Of a stretch of DNA of 64,000 bases, positions 1 through 9,304 are shown in pieces. The notes beneath the pieces are model-generated. The model had not been told where the DNA came from, searched no databases, and worked only from the letters and a program-made list of their open reading frames with translations. Both the position numbers and the translations under genes were made by a program. How positions within the stretch are numbered: the stretch's first letter is position 1; each line of letters opens with the position of its first letter. Source of the stretch: Leucosporidium creatinivorum (Eukaryota > Basidiomycota > Microbotryomycetes > Leucosporidiales > Leucosporidiaceae). Where the stretch lies: NCBI GenBank assembly GCA_001600635.1, contig BCKL01000016.1, forward strand, positions 300,449 to 364,448, written 5' to 3'.

Positions 1-232
1 AGTTCGGCGACGGTGGGGCGTCCAACGAGAGCTGAGCTGACTTTTTCGTCCTTCTACCATTTGACACACAAACAGCGAGCAAATCGCCGCTCTCACCCAG
101 CTTTGCGCCTCGCGAGATCAGGCGCTCGGAACAGCGGTCGGGTTGACGGTGCACGGCGCGCTGTCGTCGCTGGCGTTGGAGTTCCTTGCTGTACGTTCTA
201 TCGACTTAAGCCTGCACTCGAGTCCAAAAGCG

Positions 233-674
233 ATGATGCTGATCGCTCGCTCCCCTGCCTTCTTTTCCCCTACTCTCCGCACCTTCACCCCACGCTACTT
301 CACCGCCGAGCAGCACCTCGAATCCCTCGCCTCCACTTCACCCCGCTACACCGCCGCCATGCACGGTCCCATCACGACTGCATCACTCAAGGCGCTCTCC
401 TCGGTACGTCTCCTCATCTGTTTGCCCCCTCCTCCAGCCTCCCGCTGACCCTTGCCCTCCCTCCTCGTAGGCTGGCGGCCTCCAAATCACCTACCCCGAC
501 TTCCGCGTCTCCTTCCTCGAACACCTCCAATCTCAGGGAGCCGAAGGTGTGCAGATGTTCCTGTTTGCGAGTCTGAGTAAGCTGGCGAGGAGGAGCTCAG
601 CTGGAGGGAGTCAGAGCCAGAGTCAGAGCCAGGGAGGAGGGCGGGAGGGGAGCGTGATGAATGGGGCGCAGTGA
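233..674 (+). CDS. Small hypothetical protein with mitochondrial-like N-terminus
   Basis: Two exons, 233-403 and 471-674, join in phase 0 across a 67-base GTACGT...CGTAG intron and give a 124-residue protein. The first 25 residues are rich in Arg, Ser, Phe and Pro with no acidic residues before TAEQHLE, which is compatible with a mitochondrial presequence. After a second Met (residue 43) comes a short conserved-looking block, ITYPDFRVSFLEHLQSQG, then a Ser/Gln/Gly-rich tail with a QSQSQSQ run. I do not recognise the family. A shorter form could start at the second Met (359). The ATG at 233 was chosen because it is the first in frame and supplies the presequence-like stretch. The splice and open frame are seen; targeting is inference. 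Confidence 0.6.
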
Positions 675-837
675 GAGGGAAATGGAGAGTCTGTGATGCT
701 TGTTGTAAGGGATTAGTGTAGTATCGCGAGTGAGCGGTGAGGAGAAGCGCCGAGAAGGGCTGAGCGCCGAGCTCGGCTAACATGTCGCCTTGAGCTTCCT
801 CAGGCCTGAGCCAGCTGGGTTACGAGCAAGGGGCGCA

Positions 838-1045
838 GGTTGGAGGTCAAACCGCAGCAAGATGTTGCACCGAGGGTGTTCCTGTTGCTCAAGGGAGTGA
901 CGCAGGAAGAGAGTGAGGGATGGTGGAGGGCCGAGGAGGTCGATTGGGTCAAGGAGGTCGGCGTTGAGCAGGATAGGTTCGGCGATGAGAAGCTGTTCCG
1001 AGTGCTCGAGTGGGGTGGTATGGAGGCCATCGTGCTAGAGATGTC
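838..1045 (+). pseudogene. 3'-end remnant of a Ubl-KPVIYLYP family gene, joined to repeat A
   Basis: Translation gives about 65 residues that align directly with the C-terminus of the gene at 57584-59021. Both contain RVFLL-KGV, a Trp/Arg-rich stretch, then DWVKEVGVE and LFRVLEWGGME. No upstream part of that gene is present here. The remnant runs straight into sequence shared with repeat copy C, exactly as the intact gene does at 57.6 kb, so gene end and repeat appear to have been duplicated as one block. It differs from the 57.6 kb gene at many positions, so either the duplication is old or the source was another family member. Confidence 0.75.
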
Positions 1046-2225
1046 TCTTTTGAGTTGATGCCTGCATTACGAAGTCGATGTGCCGTCTCACGCCTCTTCG
1101 ACCGACAGAGCCTGACCTCGAAGAGCTCGGCGAAGAGGGCTGTATCGATCTCGCTGAAAGCTCACAGGGAGTCGCCAAGAGCTACTGATAACCTCAATGT
1201 TCTCCTTGTACACTCAGCAGCACTCATTCGCGAGATAGTCCTCGCGACCGACTTCATGGGCTTACCCTGTTTCGGCGACCGGTTTCTGCGGGCGACTCAC
1301 CGAAGTGAGCCGCCCAGCTGTGTTTGGTAGCCTTGGGGCTAGTGGTAGTAAGCTAAACAAGAAGCTAAGCAAGACCTGCACACTCAACCAAGCCTAACCT
1401 GAGCAGCTACAGATGCTGTCCAAGCTCGGCTCGGCGACTCCTCGGGCTCCACTCGATTCTCATCCCCCAGTCGGTCTGACGCCCTGGTCCNNNNNNNNNN
1501 NNNNNNNNNNNNNNNNNNNNNNNNNNNNNNNNNNNNNNNNNNNNNNNNNNNNNNNNNNNNNNNNNNNNNNNNNNNNNNNNNNNNNNNNNNNNNNNNNNNN
1601 NNNNNNNNNNNNNNNNNNNNNNNNNNNNNNNNNNNNNNNNNNNNNNNNNNNNNNNNNNNNNNNNNNNNNNNNNNNNNNNNACAGAGCGATTGGAGAAGCG
1701 AGACGAAGGGGCAGAGGCAAGGGGGGGAGAGGAGAGGGGAGGGAGAACATGAGAACGCTGTAGGAGAGCTGCACAAGCCTTGTCATGAGAGCTGGAGCGC
1801 TCCTCGAAGACTGAGCAGGATGTGGTAGGAGAGAAAGAGAGGAAACCGAGCTGCAGCTGAGCTACAGGCGAGCTCGTCTTGGCCTGACGCTCGGACCCCC
1901 CGTTTTAGCTCAGCCGCTCTCGAGGTGCAGCAAAGGTTTCTGCGGTGTGCTTGAGCAGTGAGGCAGCTTTATAGAGCTTATATCTACCTCCCCTGCTGAT
2001 TTGAAGCCAGTAGGAGCCCTGCGCCAGCAGCGAGAGCTTAAATTTGTCGCCGAGCAGGTACTCGCGCTCCAACTCCCCTCGCTCTCGCTCGCCAGGCTCT
2101 TTGACTTCTCGTAGCGACTGGAGCAGAGATATTGGAATCTCTAGGCGACGTCGTGCACGCGGTACAGCACAAGCGAGTGTGTGGGCAGTCGTTCGAGAGT
2201 GCATTTCGGCGAAGCCGAGCTGAGC
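1040..2225. repeat. Interspersed repeat, copy A (inverted relative to B and C)
   Basis: On the reverse complement this block matches 12750-13740 (copy B) and 56530-57590 (copy C). From about 1340 to 1908, outside the gap, it reads identical or almost identical to B. Its outer part (about 1040-1330) alternates between B-like and C-like stretches. I see no long coding frame, no terminal repeats and no transposase or polymerase motif, so the class is unknown. A 99-codon minus-strand frame at 1905-2204 has weakly protein-like composition, but the corresponding part of B and C is not kept open. Confidence 0.85.
1491..1680. other. Assembly gap (190 N) inside repeat A
   Basis: A run of N interrupts repeat A. 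The flanks match copy B at 13356 and 13128 on the other strand, so the missing sequence should correspond to about 13129-13355 (227 bases), a little longer than the gap drawn. Confidence 0.95.
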
Positions 2226-2434
2226 TCAGCTAACGGTTGTTTCTCTAGAGCAGCTGAGAAGCAGTCGCATCCTTGCATTACAGAGCGGATCACTTTGAAG
2301 CAGGCGTGAGTCTGTAGCAGAGCTCGACTCTCCCCGAGCAGCTGAGCTCACACTTCGCCGCTACCGAATCTTGCGAACGAATCTTTTCCAGACTACACGG
2401 CTACGACGAACTGTATACAAAAGGGAGCAGGTCT

Positions 2435-5400
2435 CTACCCAAGCAGACTGTTGATCGCCTTCGAGACGTTATACTGCGAAACCAGAAGGGTCAGCTCGGC
2501 GCTCAAATTGTCTAAGAACAGCGAGCACTCACATCGGCCTTCTCCAGCGCCTGAATACTCTGCTCCCTCGTGAACCCCATTCCGACCAGCTGCTTGACAT
2601 CTACCGAGTCATCCTCCTTGGCACCTTCAGCAACGGGCGCCCCCACAGCTGTAGGCGCTCCTCCACTCGCGCCGAACGAGTCGTCGAACGACTCCTGCCT
2701 CTGCGCTCCTGGTGCTGTACCCGAGACCGATGGGGCGGGAGCGGAGGACGAGTCAAAGTTGGCGAACGACTCATCAAAGCCCGAAGCGACTGGGCTCGCC
2801 GCTTCACCGACGGCATGGGGCTGCTCGTCAAAGTCGGCCTTGAACGAGTCGTCAAAGTCGAAAGAGTCGTCAAAGTCGGTGTTGGGGACGGTGGAGGTGG
2901 TCGAAGCTCCGAGACTCGACTGAGCTGGGACGATGGGAGCTGAAGGCCCAAGATCGGCGAAGGCAGAGTCAAAGTCGTCGGTCTCCGCGGGTGCTGCTGG
3001 GGCGCCGGTGGAAATCGAGGAGGAGGGAGCATCGCCGAAAGCGTCGTCGAATGCGGCAGATGACGAGGGGATGGAAGCGGGGATAGGCACACTCGACCGA
3101 GACGCGGGAGGAGGGGGCGCAGCCCGTCGGTGGGTAGGCAGGGAGGTTGAGGTGGTAGGAGCATCCGATACGGTGGCGAAGGAGGTGGTAGGGCTGGCGA
3201 GCGACTCAGGAGGAGCGAAGGCCATGGGCGAAGCGGGCTCGGCGCTGCTTCCTCCTGCGTTCGTGTTGGCATCCTCAAAGGTGTCGAGCTCCGAGCTCGG
3301 CGACGGTGCATGCTCTTCTCGAGAGAGGTCGGCCGGAACGGCGGTGATGGGCCCCTCGGGCTGGTGCTTGACGGGGGTAGGCTCCTCGATGGCTGCCGAC
3401 GAGGGCGTTACCTCGGGCTCCTCCACAGCCTCCAGAGCAGGGAACTTGGTAGCGCCGGCGGGGTCCTCTTCGTTGAGGCCCGAAGAAGAGGCGGCCGACT
3501 GGGATTGGACGTGAACGAACGACTCGCCGCTGTCCGAGGTCGAAGTAGCAGGAATTTGCTCGGGCTCCTGCTCGTGCTCCTGCTCGTGCTCCTGGTCGGG
3601 GTTCGACCTTGCCGATGCGGAAGCGTATCGCGATGGTCCAGCATCCTCGACCTCCTCCTCATCATCGCTCGAGTCTTGCCCCTCGGTCGACTGAATGGCG
3701 GGCGAGGCGAAGATGTTGGAGCCGGTGGCGCTGTCCTCCTCCTCGGTTGAGCTCTCGTGGGCGAGGAGAGGGGCGTTGAAGGCAGGCTCGTCGACTTGAA
3801 GGGGAGTTGCGCTAGCAGCGGGCGCCTCCGACGATTCGGTGAGTGTGGAAGGTGAGCGAGGAGCCGCCTGGAGGTCGGTGGTCGGCTGCTCGTCGATGGT
3901 GGGGACGGCGGCCGAGCTCGAGGGACCTCCAAAAGCGTCGTCGAAAGCGGCGTTGTGCTCGCTAGTGGGGGCGAAAGACGAGGTGGAGTGGGGAGCGGCG
4001 GTGGAGAAGTCGTCGCCGAAGCCTGAGTCGAAGGCCGAATCGAAGGCGGCGTTCGAGTTGGAAGGGGTGGAGGCGACGGGAAGACCGAACGGATCAGTCT
4101 CGGGTTGCTTGGTGTCGGTCGAGGTGGAAGGGAAGGCGTCCTGCTCCTTCTCCTCCTGCTTGATCTTGGGCTTCTCCTCGTCCTCCTCGTCATTGCCCTT
4201 CCACAGACTCGCGACTCCGGCACCAACGGCAGTGACGGCTGCCACTGCTCCAGCTCCGACTGCCACGGCGGCAGCAGCAGGAAGTCCGAGAGAGGTGCTG
4301 GGCGAGGGGACGTCGTTACCGGTGGGCTGAGGGGAGATCTGCTGCGAGAGCGAGCCCATACGTTCGAAAGGGTTGGTCGAGCGAATGGAGGAGGAAGGGG
4401 ATACGACGGCAGGCGATGTGGGAAGGGGAAGGGCGGCAGCAGCAGCGACGGCTGGCTGAATCGAGGGGGCCGAGTGCGAGAAGTCGAAAGGCGAGTCGTT
4501 CTCCTCCTCTTTGACGGCCCTCGACCCTGTAGCCTCCGCTTCGGCGACCTCCCTCTCGACGCTCCGCAACTCGCTCTCCGTCTTCTCCCTCTCCGTCTCG
4601 GCGGTCACCAACTGCTTCCTCGAGATGGCTCCCAATCCCTTCTGCTGCCTCGCCTCCTTCTTGAGCTTCTCGAGCATCGTCTTGAGGGTGGTCGTCTCGG
4701 CTCCGACCTCTGCCATCTTCCTCTTCATCTCCCTCACCTCCTCCTTGTCGCGAAGGAAGTTGCCCTCGATCTCGGTCCGCTCGACCCTGAGGCCACTCAG
4801 GTCCGACTCGGCAGTGATGAGCTCGGTCTTAGCCCTCGCGAGGACGGCCTTTTGCTCCTCGTTCTTCTTCCTCAGGTCGTCGACCATCGTACGCTCCGTC
4901 TCGTGCGCTGCGCGAGCCTGCGAGAGCGAGACTTGAAGCTCGCTGATTTGCTTGGTCGTCGACGAGAGCTGAGTCTCGAGTTCGGCGCGAGTGGTCGAGA
5001 GGTCGGTGACGGCCGAGGTGACCTGCTTGTGCTCGTTTTGGAGGTTGCCGAGCTGGACCGAATCGGCCGAGAGCTTGGCGCGCGAATCGGCGTCGTCGTT
5101 GTCGTCGAAGAAGTTGGCGCCGGAGGGACCGGTCGATTGCTGAGGTTGAGGGATGGGAGGAGCGACAGGAGAGGCGGAAAAGTTGTTGGCGAAGCCGGTG
5201 GTCTGAGGACTGAGAGTCTGCTGGCTGGCGCCCGTCGCCTGAGGGAACATGGTGCCCTGCAGCCCGTATTGCGGAGTAGCGAAGCCGGAGCCGCTGCCAG
5301 TCGCTTGAGGCGAGAGAGCGCGAGAGCCGGTAGGCTGAGGTGAGAGGGCGCGAGTGCCGGTCGTTTGAGGGGAGAGAGTGCGCTGGATGGTAGACCCAGT

Positions 5401-7256
5401 CGTTTGGGGGAAGATGGAAGACTGAGGAGGAGGGGCGGAGAAGGCAGGAGCGGAGGACGGGGTTGGATCGTCGTCCATGAGGTCGAGCAGATCGCGCTGA
5501 GGGCCCGAGGGTTGGGCTGTGGATTGAGTGGATCGATGAGAGGGTCAGCGGGGGGTTATCGCAAGCGAGGCCCTGTAAGGTTTACCCTGCAAGCTGCCCT
5601 GCCTCAAGCTGGGAGGGATCAAGCTCGCTCCGAGCGTCTGCGGCACCTCCTTGCCGCCCACCTTATCCCTGATGAGCTTAAGGGCGACGGCGAACTCGTC
5701 CTTGTTGAGCGCTCCAGTCTGACGAATATCGGCGAGGTCCCTACGAGCGAAAGAGGATCAGCTCTCGCGACGGGAGAGCGAGACCAACGAAGCGCTCACC
5801 AGACCCTCGCGAGCACCTCCATTCCCAAGCCACTCTGCATAAAGAAGCCTACAGCGGCCTCTCCCTCGATCGTACCCTTCCTCGCCGTGTCGATGCCATC
5901 AAAGTAGCCATCCGACTCGAGCTTCTCCTGCGCCGAGATGTCCCAAGGCTGCTGCTGCTGTTGCTGTTGCTGAGGAGCGAATTGCTGCTGAGGCGAGGCG
6001 TAGACGGGAGTAGGAGGAGCCATAGAGCTCTGCCTGAGCGGCCTCGTAGGTCCCTGTGCGGAAGAGGTAGCGAATCCCGAGCCGGCGGGAAGAGGAAGGG
6101 AGGTCGCCGAGGCGTAGAGGGCGGGGTTGAGGACGGCGGGGAGTTGAGGGAGAGCACCGTTCATGGTGTGCTGAATGAGGTGCATGCCGATGGTGAAATC
6201 GGCGACGTCGAGGGAGCCGCGCGAATGGGTGTCGGCGAGGTTCCTGCGAAGAGCGTCAGCCGGCGTACGAAGCTACAGGTTCGAGCGAATACGCACCAGA
6301 TCTGCCCGAGGGTCTCGAAAGGGAGCTTGGACTTGATGAAGATGTCCCTGGCCTTGTCGCCTGATGACGAGCACGTATGAGGGGGTCAGCATCTCGTTCG
6401 GGCAGCTGGAGAGTAGCGAGACTCACCATCCAACAATCCGGCGACAGGTCCAGAGTTGGTGAACAGCTTGGCATACCTCGCTTTCTCCTCGGCCGTGATG
6501 GACACGCCAGCAGAGCCTGAGCCGGTTCCCTGAGCTTGAAGCGGCGCGGGTTGAGCGGCGGGCGCGGGGGAGGAAGCGGTAGCAGAGGCAGCTGGGGCGG
6601 CTCCGTTACCGAGGTGCTCGGGAGTAGGGAAGCCTTGGAAGCGAGGGAAAGGACCAGCTGTAGTCGAGATGACGGGCGTCAGGTCAGCTCTCGCTCAAGC
6701 CGCGCAGTGAGCTCAAGCGACGACTCACGAGTTGCGATCCAGTCGCTCTTGACCTCGCCTTCACGACCCTGCGACTGAGCGTGTCCGATGAGCCTGAAGG
6801 CGACGGCGAAGCGTTCGGGAGTGAGGAAGCCGCTGTTCTCGGGGTCGGAGAGCTGCCAGATCTCGCCTAGCAGCGCAGGAGGGAGCGACGAGTGCTGGAA
6901 GAAGGGGACAGCTTTATCGCCGGCTGTAGAAGTACTACAGGTCAGCGAATTCCACACGAAAGCGCTCGAGAAGGGGACGAACTGAGCACCCCGAGCTGGT
7001 CAGTGTCGGCTGCGTGCGTGGTGAGCCGTGGGGGTCAGCGAGCGAGTCTGTAGGAGAGCAAGAGAGCAGCGAGTAGCGCACCTTTGTCGAACAAATGCCG
7101 AGCAGCTTCCTTCTCGTTCGGGCTTGGGTGGAAGGCGGTGACTGCTCGAGTCGAGTCGAGGTGGAGAGGGGAGGCGTCATCAGCTGTTGTGCTCGCTCTG
7201 TAGGCTTGTCGCTCTGTAGCAGACTCACGTGAGGGAGGAGTTGGCTCGCTGGCCAT
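2435..7256 (-). CDS. EDE1: EDE1/Eps15-like endocytic scaffold: three EH domains, coiled coil, UBA
   Basis: Early-arriving scaffold of clathrin-mediated endocytosis. Ten exons read in phase: 2435-2473, 2533-5516, 5586-5740, 5800-6243, 6297-6360, 6427-6657, 6729-6923, 6983-7009, 7082-7141 and 7229-7256, giving 1408 residues. Three EH domains lie in the first ~400 residues: EH1 with ADTDQLGVLTG and LGEIWQLSD, EH2 with LGQIWNLADTHSRG, EH3 with VWDLADIRQTG. A linker with a Gln run precedes EH3. Then come a Ser/Thr/Gln-rich stretch with repeated LxxQxTG, a coiled coil (about residues 530-720), a long acidic low-complexity region with many FDDAF/FDDSF motifs and one NPF, and a C-terminal UBA (LVGMGFTREQSIQALEKADYNVS). 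The UBA is completed only by the last 39-base exon. Length and order match yeast Ede1 (1381 residues). The start is the ATG of a 28-base first exon. Confidence 0.93.
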
Positions 7257-7665
7257 GTTGTACTGGAGTCTCTTGCTGAGGTGAAAGCGAGACAAATGAG
7301 GGGAGAAGCCAAGGGCTGGATGAGGGGCAGCCAAGCTCGGAAGCAGTGTGGGAGGAGAGAAGGTCGAAGAGAGATGGGTGAGGTGCAGGATCTGCTGTGA
7401 ATGCTTTCAGCTCCTGTTAGACAGAGAATGTAGCTACTGGCGAGAGCCGACAAGACGATCAAGGTGCGTGCAGCTCGGCCGAACCAGCTTCGCAGCAGCT
7501 CTCTCTGAGCTCGTGTACATCGCTCAGGCCGCCAATATACCACAAAAGAGCTTTCGAATATTCTATAGACACATCTAAGACCCGCTCATCCAGCTTGAGA
7601 GCCGTCTCGGCGCTCCTGCCACACCCTCCGTCGACTCCCCTTCGCTCCTCCTCCAATCCGAGACC
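7257..7665. promoter_or_regulatory. Intergenic: EDE1 5' region / ADE8 3' region
   Basis: About 410 bases between the EDE1 start and the ADE8 stop, both on the minus strand. It must hold the EDE1 promoter and the ADE8 3' end. The most AT-rich part is 7530-7580. No recognised motif was found. Confidence 0.4.
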
Positions 7666-8934
7666 TCACTTCCACCACTTCCCGCTTCCCAGCTCGCCCG
7701 TAACCTGCTCCACCGCATCTACAATCGCTCCATGCTCGACCTTGTGGATCCTCTCTTTCAAAGCTCCGATGCTCTCCCCTTCCTTCATCTCGATCTCCCT
7801 CCAGAGAACCGGCTCTCCTCGATCCAACTCAGGGATCACTCGGTGGATCATGATGCCCGTCTTGGTGATGCGAGGCCCGAAAGGTGATGGCTCGGACGTG
7901 GTGGCTGGAGCGGCGGGAGTGAGATCGGCGGTGGTCGAGGGGGAGGAGAGGGTGGTGGAGGCGAGAGAGTCGGCGAGGTCCCGAATGGGCTGAGCTGGGT
8001 CGGCGGCAGATGGTGTTGGTGTAGACTTGGCAGACTCGGGAACGCCCTCCTTGATGCCTTCCCCCTCGACTGGCAGCTTCCTCTGATTGAACGCCTCCCA
8101 GGCGTCCTCGATGACATGAGGGCCGACGAACGATCTAGGAAGGGCGGGGTGGAGGTTGATGATGGGGATGGGAGAGCCCTTGGCCGGTTCGGAGGGGTAA
8201 GGCGAAGCGCCGAGGGTGCGAAGAGTACCCTCGGCTTCGATTCCCTGGCTGCCTTCCTCCTCGGCCCAGTCGCGAACGAGCGTCTCGAGAGTGCCGGGGA
8301 GGAGGATGAGCATGAATCCAGCGAGTACGATGAGGTCGGGCTTGGTGTCCTTGACCCTCTTGGCCAGCTCAACCTGGTACAGCGGCTTGACCTTCGCGGC
8401 GAGCTCCTTCTTCTTGGCCGCCCATTCTCCCTGGACGTCCTCGCCAGCCTTGACCCTATCGCCGAACTCCTTGATCTCCTTCTCTGCGGTGGCGAAGAGC
8501 GCAGGGTGCAGCTTTTGGTAGTTGTTGGGCGAGAAGGAGGTAGCGGGGATGCGAGGGTCGTGGTTGGCAGCACGCGTGAGGCCGTAGGCGTCCTTCGAGT
8601 TGGAGATGACGGATACGATACTGCACTTTGTTAGCGTCGTAAGCAGAGCATCCATCAGGGCTTGTAGATTGGATCCTGCACCGCGAGCGAGGTCAGCAAA
8701 AGAGGACGCTGAGCTTGGAGTCGAGCGGGGCGAGCGTAGAGCTGCAAAGAGGTTCCAGCAGCAGCTTGAGCTTGCAATGAGAGTCTTGAAGCTTCTGCCT
8801 TGTAGCCCGCCCAACCCTGAGAGCCTGCACTCACCCGAGCCCGAAATCAGCACTGTGACTCGCCATTTCCTCGTCTCGAGTCCTGCCTGTGGGGCAGCAG
8901 CGATAGGCGAGGGTGTTGTGTCTGTTGAGGCCAT
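7666..8934 (-). CDS. ADE8: Phosphoribosylglycinamide formyltransferase (GAR transformylase)
   Basis: Third step of de novo purine synthesis: transfers a formyl group from 10-formyl-tetrahydrofolate to GAR in the cytosol. Two exons, 8835-8934 and 7666-8675, give 369 residues. The 159-base intron is a multiple of three and stays open, so an unspliced reading looks deceptively continuous. Family marks are VTVLISGSGSNLQALMDA at the N-terminus, LIVLAGFM, the catalytic-loop INLHPALP, and IHRVIPELDRGEPVL with the conserved Asp. The ending LGSGKWWK resembles the usual C-terminus. Yeast Ade8 is 214 residues; here about 150 extra residues lie in a Lys/Glu-rich insert before the AGFM strand and a Ser/Thr/Pro-rich insert after the active-site His. 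It is a stand-alone enzyme; no ADE5,7 fusion is visible. Confidence 0.93.
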   Translation of the reverse strand: MASTDTTPSPIAAAPQAGLETRKWRVTVLISGSGECRLSGLGGLQGRSFKTLIASSSCCWNLFAALRSPRSTPSSASSFADLARGAGSNLQALMDALLTTLTKCSIVSVISNSKDAYGLTRAANHDPRIPATSFSPNNYQKLHPALFATAEKEIKEFGDRVKAGEDVQGEWAAKKKELAAKVKPLYQVELAKRVKDTKPDLIVLAGFMLILLPGTLETLVRDWAEEEGSQGIEAEGTLRTLGASPYPSEPAKGSPIPIINLHPALPRSFVGPHVIEDAWEAFNQRKLPVEGEGIKEGVPESAKSTPTPSAADPAQPIRDLADSLASTTLSSPSTTADLTPAAPATTSEPSPFGPRITKTGIMIHRVIPELDRGEPVLWREIEMKEGESIGALKERIHKVEHGAIVDAVEQVTGELGSGKWWK

Positions 8935-9304
8935 CCTGCTAGCGAAACGAGCCGAGTCACGGTGTGGATGCGAGGAAAGTGGGCAGAGGGCAAGCTTGGA
9001 GTCGGCTCATCTCGAGGATTAGAGCTCAGCAAGAGAAGCTCCAAAGAGCTGCAAAAGGATGCGAGGAGCTTAACCGGTCCGTGTGCCTATTTAGACTCGC
9101 TTCAGCCGCCGAAGATGGCTTTCGTCGGCAGTTGAAATCGTCTAGCTCGGCGCCGAGCAGTCGTTCAAGATCTTGCTCCGCAACTCTCTTGTCTCTATCC
9201 CGATAGCACTCGCCGAAAGGCAGCAGAAAGTAAAACGTAGCTATTTATGGCACTGATGGAATCTCGAAAGCTGACAAGCGACGTCTCTTCGTCCCGCAGC
9301 GACC
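8935..9304. promoter_or_regulatory. Intergenic: ADE8 promoter and 3' end of the F-box gene
   Basis: About 370 bases between ADE8 and the upstream minus-strand gene. It holds the presumed ADE8 promoter. No clear TATA or known purine-regulon element was recognised. Confidence 0.4.

Noticed and set aside
1905-2204. A 99-codon frame in repeat A as a possible element-encoded protein
   Set aside because: Copies B and C do not keep the frame open, no replication or transposition motif is present, and the start is not an ATG.
2570-5343. Long plus-strand open frames opposite EDE1 (for example 4105-5343, 412 codons)
   Set aside because: They are shadows of the GC-rich EDE1 coding strand. The minus-strand reading has EH, coiled-coil and UBA motifs, while the plus-strand reading is low-complexity Arg/Leu/Gly text.
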